A stretch of DNA of 64,000 nt from Paucibacter sp. KCTC 42545 (GCF_001477625.1 NZ_CP013692.1:4588001-4652000); one strand, 5' to 3'. Positions 25,695-34,904 are shown, counted from the stretch's first letter. A program made the numbers and translations. Notes: generated from the sequence alone by a model not told the origin.

Positions 25695-28600
25695 TCAATG
25701 CCGATCTTCTAGTGCCGCTGCTATAAGTCCGGCAGACGCTGTCTCCCACGTGTCGCCGGCTAGCAATTCCTTGAGGCTCATGGTCCGGTCGAAAGCGGCC
25801 TTCCGATCTCGAAGAACGAAATCGATCGACTTGCACCATTCATCAGCGGAATCATTGGCGTCATCCACGGTTCTGACAACGTACTGCTGCAGGTTGCTCG
25901 CAGCCAGAATTTTGGTCTTGAGGTACTCGGCAAATCCACTCTTGTTGCTCACCAGGATCGGGATCCCCAGTTGAAGTGCCTCAAGAGCCACGAGGCCGAA
26001 CCCCTCACGCCTTGACGGCATTAACAGCACTGCTGCTCGCCGCAAGTCATTCTCGATGGCGTCCACATCGGCAGAATACTCCTTGACGCGGATCGGGAGG
26101 TCGCTGGGGTAGATCAGACCCCGCAGCTGCTCTCGCAACGCCGTGCCGGTGTTGATCGGCGCTCCACGAATAACCAGCTCAGGCTGAGTTTCAAACTCAG
26201 ACCCTGATTCCAGCAGCTTGGCCATGGCCAAGGCCGCGATATCCAAGCCCTTCAATTCCAGGTCTTCTGCGCGGCCTAGGACGAGGCAGAAGTTGCCGGG
26301 CGCGGGGTTGCCAACATTGGCGGAGCGGATGCCCGGAATGAATTGATGGACGGGGATGGGAGGTAGCAGCGTAGACAGCAGATTGCTGAACTCCAGGTGT
26401 AGGCGCGGCCCCACGGCAGCTACGAGGTTCGCACCTTTGCAAAGCCCCCGCTCAATCTGTTCTCTGGCCTCTGCGGTCTGGGCGGCATCTTCTTTTCCCT
26501 TGTACCACTCGATCTCCCCAGGTGCCATGTGAACGAAGTGGATGCGCTTGGCGCGAGGGTAAGAATCTTCCTGCTGCGCCTTGGCTGCGTGGCCCGTGAC
26601 GCGACCGTGTCCGATGATGACGTCTGGCGCGAACCCGTCCAATGGAAGCTTGCGAAGCAGCCCATCCAGCGGACCACCGACGCTCACGGGGGATGCGGCT
26701 ACAAGCCTGACGCCTGCGTCTTTTGCAGACTGCAGTTCATCGTCAAGGATAACCGGCACAACGCACACCACCTCGTGATTGAGCTTGGCCAGCGAACAGC
26801 AGAGTTCCCTGTTGAAAGTAGACAGCCCACCTTGCCGAGCGATCCACTCCGTTGCCATGACAAGGATATTCTTGCTTGGGGATTCCTTCTTCGGTTGCGG
26901 CTTCGCCTGCTGCATTTCCGATGCTGGCTCCCGGAAGGGGCGGGAAGGCTCCATGGTGGTCACTGCCAACTCTGCCGATCCTGCGTTGTTGGCTCCTACC
27001 ACGCGCTGAATCTCACGTAGCGCGGTGGTGTCGGCTTCGTCAAACGCGTTCTCTGCCGCAGTTTGGCGAAGCAGCTCTGCAGCTTCGGCAGCGCGTCCTT
27101 GCTTGATCAACGCCTGTGACAACGCCCTGGCGATGGAGATGAGTTCGTGCTTCGGCGGAATCCGCTGAAGTCCTTCCTTCAGCAGGCCAATCGCCGTGTC
27201 CGGCCGATGCTGTTCCTGATAGATATCAGCAGCCTTGAGGTACAGGGCCGCGAGGTTCTTCTCTGCAGGAACGTTGAGGATGCCCTCCTGCAGTAGGAGC
27301 AGGGCGTCCTCCGCTTTTTTTGCGCCCACCAAGAGGCCGGCGCCAAAGTGATACAGCGCGAATCTCTTATCCTGAGACGGCACCGAGTCAAGCGCCTTGT
27401 AGACGACGTCGATGGCTCCGGACCTTTTGCCCGCCTGGTCGAGAAGTTGCGCCAGGAGTACCCAATGGTCAGCTGGCGCCCTGCGGCTCGATGTGGCCTT
27501 GCGCGCATGGGCAATTGAGGTCTGCAAATCTCCAGCGCCTTTGCGAGCCCGAAGACATCTCGCAAGGAAGTAGTGCAGCCCGCCAGGACCACCGTCTTCC
27601 AGGAGTATGGTGAGGATGCCAATGCGTTCGTTCAGAACCTCGGGGTGATCGGGCACCGGCGCATTGCCGCCAAGGTCACGCGCCACGTCCAGCATCTGGA
27701 TTAGCAGTTGTCTCAAATCATCAACACGTCCTGCATGGAAGAGGTGATAGCGAGCCTCTGCGAATGAGTTGACCAGGCGCGAGTTGAAGCCGCTAGCGTC
27801 CACCGACTTCAGCGGGCGCGCGTAGTAGTCCGCAGCTCGCGAGTGTGCTTGCCTGAAATCGACCTCATGCTCCTTGAGATGTGCTAGGCCAATCTCGCGC
27901 ACGACGGGCTGAACCGAGTACCAGCCCGCTGTTTGCTTCAGAAGGAAATGTGAGACAAGGGCGTGAGCGAGATGCCTGCTCTCGGTGCGCTTGCCGTCAA
28001 AAAGCAACTGGAAAACGGCTTGCTCGAAGTTCTTCCGGTGAACGCTCAACATCAGCAAGCGCCTGTAGTGCTCGGCGCTGAGGCGAGAGATCGAACGCTC
28101 CAGGAGGTCCGCCTCCAGCTTCTTCAGGAAGTCCCGCGACACGCTGCGATCTTCGACGGACCAGAAGCCAGGGTGCCGTCCAATCACCTCATCGAGTGAT
28201 TCGAAAGCGAGTGACGAGACTAGGGTCTCGATCGCGCGTGGATTTCGGCCAAGCGCTTGCACCAGATCGGACTTCCGCTCATCGTTGACGGCCTCAGGAA
28301 GCCCGGCCTCGGCCAATCGATCGTCGAGCAGAGATACCGCCTCTTCGACGTCCAGCTCATCGAGCTTTTTGATCGGGATCTCGGCCGACCAACGACCTTC
28401 AACCAGCAGCCGGTCGCTGAGCAGCAATAGCCGGCCTACGTGGCCCCGTCGCGATCCTATCGACGAGAGGACGGCTGCCAGCTCGTCGGTTGGCTCACCG
28501 GAGTCAGGCTTGAACAGCCTCTGTATGTCATCTATGACGATGAGAACTTTATTTCTCAACGCCCGGTCCAAAGCCTTGGGCAGACTCATTTCCTCGCCAA

Positions 28601-28886
28601 GCAACATTGCCTCCATCTCTGGTTGATGGCAATGGCTGCTCAGATTGGCGGCGAGATCGATGAACAGATCTGTCAGTGACGGGTCAAGACGGTTTGAGAC
28701 CTCTTCGAAACAGGACTGAAGGCTGAACTTCTCTCTAGCTGCTTCACAGAGGTCACCTGCTAGGGCAGTCTTCCCTACGCCTGGAAATCCCTCAATGAAG
28801 CAGATCGGGGGACCACCCGGAAGCCAGGTGCAAGTCAGCCACTCCAGAAGCTTCTGCCGCTGCGCACCAAATGCCTTCTTGTACAT
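25695..28886 (-). CDS. STAND-type NTPase fused to TPR region and GT4 glycosyltransferase
   Basis: 1063 residues. N-terminal P-loop NTPase: Walker A GFPGVGKT (33-40), Walker B KVLIVIDD (113-120), sensor-like GRLLLLSDR near 155 and a GxP motif GRNPRAIE near 217, as in STAND/NB-ARC ATPases. A winged-helix-like segment follows, then helical repeats (about 370-620) with TPR-like pairs. From about 665 a GT-B fold glycosyltransferase: QGGLSTFNRELC, FVLGRAEDLELKG-like donor region near 880 and the EX7E motif EGFGLVALE near 985. Receptor-NTPase plus repeats plus C-terminal enzyme is the layout of NLR-like defence proteins. The anti-phage role and the sugar target are inference. It is a standalone leftward gene in transposon cargo. 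Confidence 0.82.
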   Translation of the reverse strand: MYKKAFGAQRQKLLEWLTCTWLPGGPPICFIEGFPGVGKTALAGDLCEAAREKFSLQSCFEEVSNRLDPSLTDLFIDLAANLSSHCHQPEMEAMLLGEEMSLPKALDRALRNKVLIVIDDIQRLFKPDSGEPTDELAAVLSSIGSRRGHVGRLLLLSDRLLVEGRWSAEIPIKKLDELDVEEAVSLLDDRLAEAGLPEAVNDERKSDLVQALGRNPRAIETLVSSLAFESLDEVIGRHPGFWSVEDRSVSRDFLKKLEADLLERSISRLSAEHYRRLLMLSVHRKNFEQAVFQLLFDGKRTESRHLAHALVSHFLLKQTAGWYSVQPVVREIGLAHLKEHEVDFRQAHSRAADYYARPLKSVDASGFNSRLVNSFAEARYHLFHAGRVDDLRQLLIQMLDVARDLGGNAPVPDHPEVLNERIGILTILLEDGGPGGLHYFLARCLRARKGAGDLQTSIAHARKATSSRRAPADHWVLLAQLLDQAGKRSGAIDVVYKALDSVPSQDKRFALYHFGAGLLVGAKKAEDALLLLQEGILNVPAEKNLAALYLKAADIYQEQHRPDTAIGLLKEGLQRIPPKHELISIARALSQALIKQGRAAEAAELLRQTAAENAFDEADTTALREIQRVVGANNAGSAELAVTTMEPSRPFREPASEMQQAKPQPKKESPSKNILVMATEWIARQGGLSTFNRELCCSLAKLNHEVVCVVPVILDDELQSAKDAGVRLVAASPVSVGGPLDGLLRKLPLDGFAPDVIIGHGRVTGHAAKAQQEDSYPRAKRIHFVHMAPGEIEWYKGKEDAAQTAEAREQIERGLCKGANLVAAVGPRLHLEFSNLLSTLLPPIPVHQFIPGIRSANVGNPAPGNFCLVLGRAEDLELKGLDIAALAMAKLLESGSEFETQPELVIRGAPINTGTALREQLRGLIYPSDLPIRVKEYSADVDAIENDLRRAAVLLMPSRREGFGLVALEALQLGIPILVSNKSGFAEYLKTKILAASNLQQYVVRTVDDANDSADEWCKSIDFVLRDRKAAFDRTMSLKELLAGDTWETASAGLIAAALEDRH

Positions 28887-29103
28887 GCTTCACTTTCTTA
28901 GTCCCTGAACTGATCAAAAATAATAACTTATTATCTACAGTGACTCTCCGCTTGCTGATGCTGTCGCGGCAGCAATAGCGGGTCGTCGCTTGTACCCTGA
29001 CGTTCAAGGATGTAAGGGGCGAGCGCTTCTTTCTTTAGCGACTGGTTCGGTTGGCGATGCGGCCAGTCAGGCGTTGCGACCCCGAGTAGCCTAGGCCAAA
29101 GTC
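28887..29103. other. Non-coding region upstream of the STAND gene
   Basis: About 215 bp, AT-rich near 28905..28940. It should hold the promoter of the leftward STAND-glycosyltransferase gene; no convincing -35/-10 pair could be assigned. Confidence 0.4.
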
Positions 29104-29319
29104 CTAGGCATTCTCCGGCAGTGAGTCAATCCAATCGCGCCACTCTTCGATGAACGCGGCGTCACCAACGCTGGCGATGATCCAGCGGACGCGTCGATGG
29201 GCCGTTTGCTCCCACCCCAAATCCCGCCAGGGTTGAGGTACTTCGGCCATGAGGACGTATCCAGTTCCCAGCGGCGTTCGGTGAACGGGTATCGCCTCCA
29301 GAACATCTAAATTGGACAT
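29104..29319 (-). CDS. Hypothetical small protein
   Basis: 71 residues from ATG 29319 (an in-frame TTG at 29325 is an alternative). The sequence is Trp-rich (PWRDLGWEQ, VRWIIAS, EEWRDWIDSLPEN), soluble and acidic at the C-terminus. No family recognised. Same strand as the STAND gene but about 220 bp upstream of it, so an independent unit is likely. Competing frames on the same strand are less protein-like. Confidence 0.45.
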   Translation of the reverse strand: MSNLDVLEAIPVHRTPLGTGYVLMAEVPQPWRDLGWEQTAHRRVRWIIASVGDAAFIEEWRDWIDSLPENA

Positions 29320-29655
29320 GGGCAAATCTCTTGACTTTGAGTATGCCGTGCACCAAGCAAAAGATCGCCACTCTCAATCGGAAACTTCTGCTGAAGTCTT
29401 GAGTTTGCCTGCGCCGAATCCCCTCTCAGGCCATATATGAAACGTAGGCCTACCAGTGCTGGATTGAAATCATAAAGGCTCGATGCATGATAAACCATGT
29501 TGATAAAATGGTTTTGCAGCATTTGGCGACTCTATACATCGACTTTTGCAGATTCTGATTGATGCCAAGTTATTGATATGCCAAGCAGTCCCAATTTCGG
29601 GCTGAGCGAGAATTTTCGAAAAGTATATTAAATAATGAACTAAAAGTACACGTGA
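29320..29655. other. AT-rich non-coding region
   Basis: About 335 bp, markedly AT-rich from 29460 on, between divergent genes. It must carry promoters for the hypothetical gene to the left and the HTH/tns genes to the right. No further feature can be supported. Confidence 0.45.
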
Positions 29656-29706
29656 GTGAATAAGGGTTGGTAACTTCGAACGCCCCCATTAACATCCCTT
29701 ATTCAC
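29656..29706. promoter_or_regulatory. Inverted-repeat operator candidate before the HTH regulator
   Basis: GTGAATAAGGG (29656..29666) and CCCTTATTCAC (29696..29706) are exact 11-bp inverted arms separated by 29 bp. They end 11 bp before the ATG of the HTH gene. The arrangement fits autorepression by that regulator or looping between two half sites. Confidence 0.55.
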
Positions 29707-29717
29707 CCATATTTGCT

Positions 29718-29984
29718 ATGTCAAGCCAAGACAGTTCACGAAAGTCCGCTCTCCAGCAGGAACTCATGCGAATTCGCGAAGACTTCTATCAAAGAGGAGA
29801 GTCAGTCGCGGAATGGTCTCGCCATCATGGCTTTCGCCCAGGCGCTGTCTATCGAGTTCTAAGTGGGCAATCACTTGCGGCGAGAGGTAATTCTCATAGG
29901 ATTGCTGTAGCACTGGGCGTCAAGGGAAGATCAATGCAATCAGAACTGACGCAGCCCCTGGCAGGGAAGGAGGATTCCATGTAA
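29718..29984 (+). CDS. HTH DNA-binding protein, BcepMu gp16-like
   Basis: 88 residues from ATG 29718. The segment VAEWSRHHGFRPGAVYRVLSG then RGNSHRIAVALGVKGR matches the pattern of the phage-associated BcepMu gp16-type family, small HTH proteins of transposable phages. It lies immediately upstream of tnsA in the same direction, so it is probably the transposition regulator. Inverted repeats at 29656..29706 are its likely operator. Confidence 0.7.
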   Translation: MSSQDSSRKSALQQELMRIREDFYQRGESVAEWSRHHGFRPGAVYRVLSGQSLAARGNSHRIAVALGVKGRSMQSELTQPLAGKEDSM

Positions 29985-30010
29985 CCGCCAACCTGAAGTA
30001 ACAGGCGCGC

Positions 30011-30048
30011 AAAAAAACGCCGACCACCCCGGGAAGGGTGATCGGCGT
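30011..30048 (-). terminator. Intrinsic terminator on the minus strand before tnsA
   Basis: ACGCCGACCACCC (30017..30029) pairs with GGGTGATCGGCGT (30036..30048) with one mismatch. Read on the minus strand it is followed by seven T. It would stop leftward antisense transcription entering the HTH gene. On the plus strand it forms a strong hairpin in the tnsA leader without a T-run. Confidence 0.6.
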
Positions 30049-30152
30049 CCGGGAGCTTGAAGCTACCGCAAGAACCTTTAGTTTCATACTCCCCGCGCAA
30101 AAAGTCAATCCCCGGCAACCACCGGGGCTGGATAACTATTGCCTTTCGGGAT

Positions 30153-30830
30153 ATGAAACCAGTTCGAAAAGTAATCACTCGTGCGCCGCACCGCAGTGTG
30201 GGCGCTATTCACGAGCCATGGTTCCAAGCTGAGCCGATTCATCACGAATCCCAGCTGGAGAAATACTGCATCGAGGTGCTGCTTCTGACGCCGAGCGTCG
30301 TGAGGATCGAGCATCAGCCGCTGACCATTCAATATGAAATTGGCGGGAAGAAGCTGGAGTACACGCCCGACCTTCGAATCACCCTGCACGACGGGAGTCG
30401 CGCGCTGGTGGAAGCCAAAGGTCAGCCTTACGAAAACCGCTTTCGGGAACTTCTCGAAGGAGGGTTGCACGAACGCCTGCGTCTCCTCGAGATGCCGCTT
30501 TACCTTGTGCCAGGCAGGCTGGTCGACCAGAGGCACAGGTCCCAAGTCTCGGATCTGAGATCCATGGCGCGGCGCACGCCGCCGGACGGCACGATCGATG
30601 CACTGCTCCGGTGGGCGTCACGAAGTGCCGGAGCGTCCATCGGAGACGCCGAAACAGCGGGGCATCCGCTCGCGCACATTGGCTACGCCGTTGGCCGGCG
30701 ATTGCTGTCCGTTGGCCCGGCCTTCGATCTTTCCCCCAATCAGTCGCTTCAACTCGGGAGCAAGCATGAGCACGTACACATTGACCATTGGCTTGGTTAT
30801 CCGGGAAGGGCTGAGGACGTGGCGGCTTGA
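30153..30830 (+). CDS. tnsA: TnsA-like transposon endonuclease
   Basis: 225 residues from ATG 30153 (MKPVRKVITRAPHRSVG). The nuclease core carries the PD-(D/E)xK pattern: Glu in HHESQLEKY, Asp in YTPDLRI and the pair in VEAK, near residues 33, 75 and 90. TnsA cleaves the 5' ends of the element in cut-and-paste Tn7 transposition, while TnsB cuts 3' ends. Its presence distinguishes this element from classical replicative Tn5053/Tn402 elements. The 3' end overlaps the tniA start by 65 bp. Confidence 0.85.
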   Translation: MKPVRKVITRAPHRSVGAIHEPWFQAEPIHHESQLEKYCIEVLLLTPSVVRIEHQPLTIQYEIGGKKLEYTPDLRITLHDGSRALVEAKGQPYENRFRELLEGGLHERLRLLEMPLYLVPGRLVDQRHRSQVSDLRSMARRTPPDGTIDALLRWASRSAGASIGDAETAGHPLAHIGYAVGRRLLSVGPAFDLSPNQSLQLGSKHEHVHIDHWLGYPGRAEDVAA

Positions 30831-32763
30831 TCGTACGCTTCCCGACTCACAACTGTCCTTCCTTGATCAGTCGACCGGTGCGCTAAAGACCATTTCTGTC
30901 GCCAAGCTGCAGCGTGATCTGGAGGCGGACCGGATCCAAGTCGTCCAGGAATACCCAGTGGCCCTCTCCAGCGCCACGGATTCCAAACTTCGTCTCGTAA
31001 AGACAGTCGAAAGCCTGCCGATTCGGGAACAGGTTGGTTTGCGGCTTCGGTTGGGTTTCGTCAAGCATATGTTGCGACGAGGCCTGCGCAAGGGGATGAG
31101 GGGGGCGATTCAGGCTGAACTGGATAGTCTGGATGGTCAACTGCCTTTTGGCGTGCCGCCTGCGGATGTTGCCAACGCGCGGATTTCCACCAAGCCCCGT
31201 GCGTCTGCGGTCATGGCTTGGATGCGTATTTTTGACGCGTCAGGTGGCAATCCGATGTCGCTCATCAGCGGCATCTGCTTCCGCAAGATGCCTCGACGGC
31301 TAATTCCCCTGGTGGAGGAAATCGCACGTCGAAAAATCAGAGACTACTACTGCACAAGGCAGCGCCCATCGGCCGACAAAACGAAGGTGCTGATCAATCG
31401 AGAACTTGAGCAACAGGTCTCCAAAGGGCGAATTGAGCCAGAAAACGCGGAGATCAGTACTAGCACGCTGCGCCGTCTGATCCTAGACGTCTCGCCCTAT
31501 GACCGGTGCGTTGCAAGATACGGTCCCAACTACGCCCGCAACAAGTGGCGATACAGCCTTGGTGGCATCGATGCTGCACGGCCGCTGGCAAGGTATGAGA
31601 TTGATCACACCATTCTCGACATCGTCGTTGTCGATGATCTGACGGGGCTACCCATGGGACGGCCAACCATAACGGTGGTCGTAGATGCATTCAGCGGATA
31701 CATCGCCGGGTTTTACGTCAGCTTTTGGAGTGCGGGCCTTGCGAGCGCCCTGTCAGCCTTCAAGGTGGCCATCCGTCCCAAGGATCCTCTGTGGGAAATC
31801 GCTGGCTTGAAGAACAAGTGGCTGAGCTGCGGAATCCCTGACCTCATGGTCGTCGACAACGGCCTGGAATTTCACTCGCTCCGATTTCACTCCGTCGCTG
31901 CACATTTGGCGACCGACGTTCTGCACTGTGCAGTTCGACAGCCCTGGCTCAAGCCCCTCGTCGAGAGGGTAATTGGCGAGATCAATCGATCTCTTTCGCA
32001 CCACGGCCGGGTTGAGAAGCAGCTGACCAATTACATCCCAGACAAGCCTGAGAAGTCAGCCTGCATCACCTTCAGCGCCCTTTGCAAGGGGCTGTTGAAG
32101 TTTGTGGTTGACGTTCATCCTTTTGAGATCAACGAGAGACGGCTCGATCGCGCGTACGACCTTTACGCCGAGGGCTTTGCAACACAACTGCCACCTCGGC
32201 TCCCCACGAGCATGGATGCACTGGACATCATCATGGCTGACTCAAAAACCCTCACCGTCGGGAACGAGGGCGTTCTTCATCAGTACCTTCGCTACAACTC
32301 GCCCGAGCTTCAAGAAATGCGCCGAGGAATTGCTCTGACGTTCCAGGCGGAGATCAAGGTCAATCACGAAGACCTTGACCAGATTTGGCTGAAGAACCCC
32401 CGGGACAACGCATGGATGCGAGTCCCATCGTGCTACCCGCAGTACACAGCAGGCCTCTCCACAGTTCAGCACAAAGCCATTAGGGCTCGAAAAAAAAGTA
32501 CCTTGAACCACCGCAATGCTGAGGAGGTGCTGATCCAGTCCAAGCTGGAGCTGATCGATCTCTGGAATACCTCAGCTCGCGCGGGTAAGCGTGCCAAGCG
32601 CCAGGAGCTCCTGGCGCTGGAGGGTCTGGCCTCTACCAGAGTGTTTTCAGCTGCTGGCAAGCCCAAACAGGACAACACCCCTGAGGTGCAACGCCAGATC
32701 CCCATCTCCAAAGATGACTTGTTAGCCATCCCAAAGGAATACGAGACCTATGCATTTGACTAA
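30766..32763 (+). CDS. tniA: DDE transposase TniA/TnsB
   Basis: 665 residues from ATG 30766 with GGGAG 6 nt upstream. The retroviral-type integrase core is visible: first Asp in ARYEIDHTILD near residue 279, second Asp in MVVDNGLEFHS near 361, Glu in KPLVERVIGEINRS near 401; then a beta-barrel (Mu-type) C-terminal region with VPSCYPQYTAG. It binds the end repeats and catalyses strand transfer. It starts inside tnsA and ends 14 bp inside tniB, so all three are translationally coupled. Confidence 0.9.
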   Translation: MSTYTLTIGLVIREGLRTWRLDRTLPDSQLSFLDQSTGALKTISVAKLQRDLEADRIQVVQEYPVALSSATDSKLRLVKTVESLPIREQVGLRLRLGFVKHMLRRGLRKGMRGAIQAELDSLDGQLPFGVPPADVANARISTKPRASAVMAWMRIFDASGGNPMSLISGICFRKMPRRLIPLVEEIARRKIRDYYCTRQRPSADKTKVLINRELEQQVSKGRIEPENAEISTSTLRRLILDVSPYDRCVARYGPNYARNKWRYSLGGIDAARPLARYEIDHTILDIVVVDDLTGLPMGRPTITVVVDAFSGYIAGFYVSFWSAGLASALSAFKVAIRPKDPLWEIAGLKNKWLSCGIPDLMVVDNGLEFHSLRFHSVAAHLATDVLHCAVRQPWLKPLVERVIGEINRSLSHHGRVEKQLTNYIPDKPEKSACITFSALCKGLLKFVVDVHPFEINERRLDRAYDLYAEGFATQLPPRLPTSMDALDIIMADSKTLTVGNEGVLHQYLRYNSPELQEMRRGIALTFQAEIKVNHEDLDQIWLKNPRDNAWMRVPSCYPQYTAGLSTVQHKAIRARKKSTLNHRNAEEVLIQSKLELIDLWNTSARAGKRAKRQELLALEGLASTRVFSAAGKPKQDNTPEVQRQIPISKDDLLAIPKEYETYAFD

Positions 32764-33322
32764 CAGAGAGTTCCGGCTCGCGGAGCCGGAAGAACTTGAA
32801 ATCGAGGCGACCCAGCGCAGAGCACGCGAGCGTTGGTTGAGCACCTACTCCGCCAAAGCAATCAAGCAAGGCGCGGGCATAGACAACGCCCTAGTCAAGC
32901 ACACGAGGTTCCAGGAGCTTGTCGGCGACCTTGAGCGGATGTTCTTGCTGGGCAAGGAATTACGGCAGCCTGTGGGCGGGGTCATCAATGGCGGCGCAGG
33001 GGTTGGCAAGAGTACCTTGTGCCGCTACTTCATGGACACCTTGCCCCTGCATAACCTGACCGAAAGCGGGTCTGGCGTGTTGTACCTCCGTCTGCGACGC
33101 GGGCGATCGTTGGCCGCCGTGGTGCAGCAGATCCTTGGCCAATTGCAGTACCCACTGTTTAAGGTCAATGATGCGAACCTGGATGCCAAGCGCTCTTTGA
33201 CCTTGGATGCCTTGCGCCGCCACAAGATCAGGCTCTTGTTGATCGATGAAGCGCACCAAGTCATCACCCGAAACTCGGCCAAGCGAGACGATGGCTCATG
33301 GGCGGCGACACATTCCGTTTGA
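32750..33322 (+). pseudogene. tniB: TniB/TnsC-like AAA+ ATPase, C-terminally truncated
   Basis: 190 residues. Walker A NGGAGVGKST near residue 86 and Walker B IRLLLIDEAHQV near 162 are intact. After RNSAKRD the usual 110-130 residues with sensor motifs and the lid are missing, and the frame ends within 11 residues (DGSWAATHSV). The next tniQ frame starts within this region, so a deletion seems to have joined the tniB middle to a point inside the tniQ 5' end. TniB/TnsC selects targets and activates the transposase, so this loss should abolish transposition. Confidence 0.7.
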
Positions 33323-34115
33323 GGGGGCTGCCGCCTTTTCCCAGCTGACTGGCGTTCCACAGGCATGGTTTGAGCACCGGTTGCCTCGTTGGCTTGATCG
33401 AGATCGGTGGCGCGAGATCGAACTTTTCGGCCAGGCATGGCGCGACGACTGGACTCTTCGAGGAACGCATCAACAGGTCTGCACTCTGTGTCTGTCAGAA
33501 CAGGGATTTGCCCGGGCCGAATGGGACTTGAACGCATACGCGGCCTGCCATCTGCACGGGACAATTCTGCTCGATCACTGCGGCTATTGCGGTCGAGGGA
33601 TTTCGCCAGATCGACCGGCCGTGGACATCTGCAGTTGTGGCCACTACATCGCAGCCGAGATGATGCCTGCAGACTCGGCCGTAGTTCGATGGTCCGCAAT
33701 GTGCGCTGATGCGGTAGGCGCAGGTGCCGGCATTTGCGCCACGGACCTTGGTGGCTTGAGCCTGCTGCAAGGCCTGAGCGCCGACGGTGCTTATCGAGTT
33801 CTGTTGGCATTCGGAGGGGGGCAACCAGCGCTGCGGGGCCGAGTGCTCAATAGTGTTGAGTCATGGCTGACCAGTGCGGCCATGCATGAGGTGCTCGCGA
33901 CGGCGATTCGTAGGATGGCCGAGCCAACTGGGTTCATGTGGGGCTCTCGAAGTGAGGTCCAACGATGCACTAGCAGTTTGGCTGAGCAGCAGCTTCGCGG
34001 CGTGACGCCCTTTGATCGGACTGCCGCCGGGCACCTTCGAAATGCCATGGGTCTACCTGCCCGCTGGCGTAACAGGCGCCCTGCCTTTCACCATCAACTC
34101 GATTTATTCACCTAG
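33291..34115 (+). CDS. tniQ: TniQ/TnsD-like target-selection protein, N-terminus probably lost
   Basis: About 275 residues. AFSQLTGVPQAWFEHRLPRW is followed by a TniQ-type zinc finger: CTLC at about 63-66, ACHLHG and DHCGYCG, and later ICSCGHY. C-terminal HTH-like repeats are weak. Family members usually begin with a conserved P-DE-SW-R block, which is absent or disturbed here. The upstream part of the frame (from 33246) is only tniB DNA read in another phase. The start is therefore uncertain. Confidence 0.65.
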   Translation: MAHGRRHIPFEGAAAFSQLTGVPQAWFEHRLPRWLDRDRWREIELFGQAWRDDWTLRGTHQQVCTLCLSEQGFARAEWDLNAYAACHLHGTILLDHCGYCGRGISPDRPAVDICSCGHYIAAEMMPADSAVVRWSAMCADAVGAGAGICATDLGGLSLLQGLSADGAYRVLLAFGGGQPALRGRVLNSVESWLTSAAMHEVLATAIRRMAEPTGFMWGSRSEVQRCTSSLAEQQLRGVTPFDRTAAGHLRNAMGLPARWRNRRPAFHHQLDLFT

Positions 34116-34169
34116 GTTTCTTGTGCGTTCTCGAGGCCACAACATGTTGAACCGACACCCATTCTTGCT

Positions 34170-34904
34170 ATGCCTTTTCGCTGGACCATTCCAATCCTTC
34201 GACATTTCGACGCTCGGTTGGCGGCGCTCGCCAACGTCCCTTTTGCGCAGCCACACGAGGCGCCGAATTCCTGGTTCACCCGTGCCGCAGCGATGCAAGG
34301 GTGCACGGCCAAGGAATTCGCGACCTATTTGGGGTTCTCATTCCGACAAGACTTCGACAGCTTCTATTACTTTGCTTTCCGAAAAGTAAGGGCTACCTCG
34401 CCCCAGGTTCAAGGGCTTGAAGCAGGGCGCATCTATTTTGATTTTTCTAGGAAGAAGAAAGAGTTCGGATATACGCTGCCCAACCCTTACTACCGACGCG
34501 GTAGGTATCGTTTCTGCCCGCTTTGCCTTCAGACAGCGAGGGTTCCTTGCATCCATATGTACGCTCGCATGCGAGAGCTAGTCTTCTGTCCTTGGCATCG
34601 ATGTTTACTTGAGGAGCAATGCCCGCATTGTCAAGTGCCTATCGAATTAGTGCAGGACATGATCCAGCCCGCTAAAGGCAAACCTGGGGTGGAGGATCTA
34701 AGTTTGTGTATGCAGTGTCAACAGCCATTGCATGCAGTGGTAGCGTTGCGCATCGACTATCGGATGCTGAATGCCATGCCACTCTGGCTACAGAATTGGG
34801 GGCGCAATGGGCCTGGGCCGATTGAGGGGCGAGGCATCAGCAGCGAACGCTACACGGAGTTCAGTGAACGACGGGCCAAAGCAAGGGAAGCGACCGAAGT
34901 CTAG
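34170..34904 (+). CDS. Second TniQ-like protein
   Basis: 244 residues. N-terminal PHEAPNSWFTRAAAMQGCTAKEFA resembles the TniQ entry motif. A central zinc-finger region has FCPLC, FCPWHRC, CPHC and CMQC. It is 55 bp after the first tniQ. Two TniQ/TnsD proteins in one element often separate attachment-site insertion from other targeting. Lysine- and arginine-rich C-terminus. Confidence 0.7.
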   Translation: MPFRWTIPILRHFDARLAALANVPFAQPHEAPNSWFTRAAAMQGCTAKEFATYLGFSFRQDFDSFYYFAFRKVRATSPQVQGLEAGRIYFDFSRKKKEFGYTLPNPYYRRGRYRFCPLCLQTARVPCIHMYARMRELVFCPWHRCLLEEQCPHCQVPIELVQDMIQPAKGKPGVEDLSLCMQCQQPLHAVVALRIDYRMLNAMPLWLQNWGRNGPGPIEGRGISSERYTEFSERRAKAREATEV

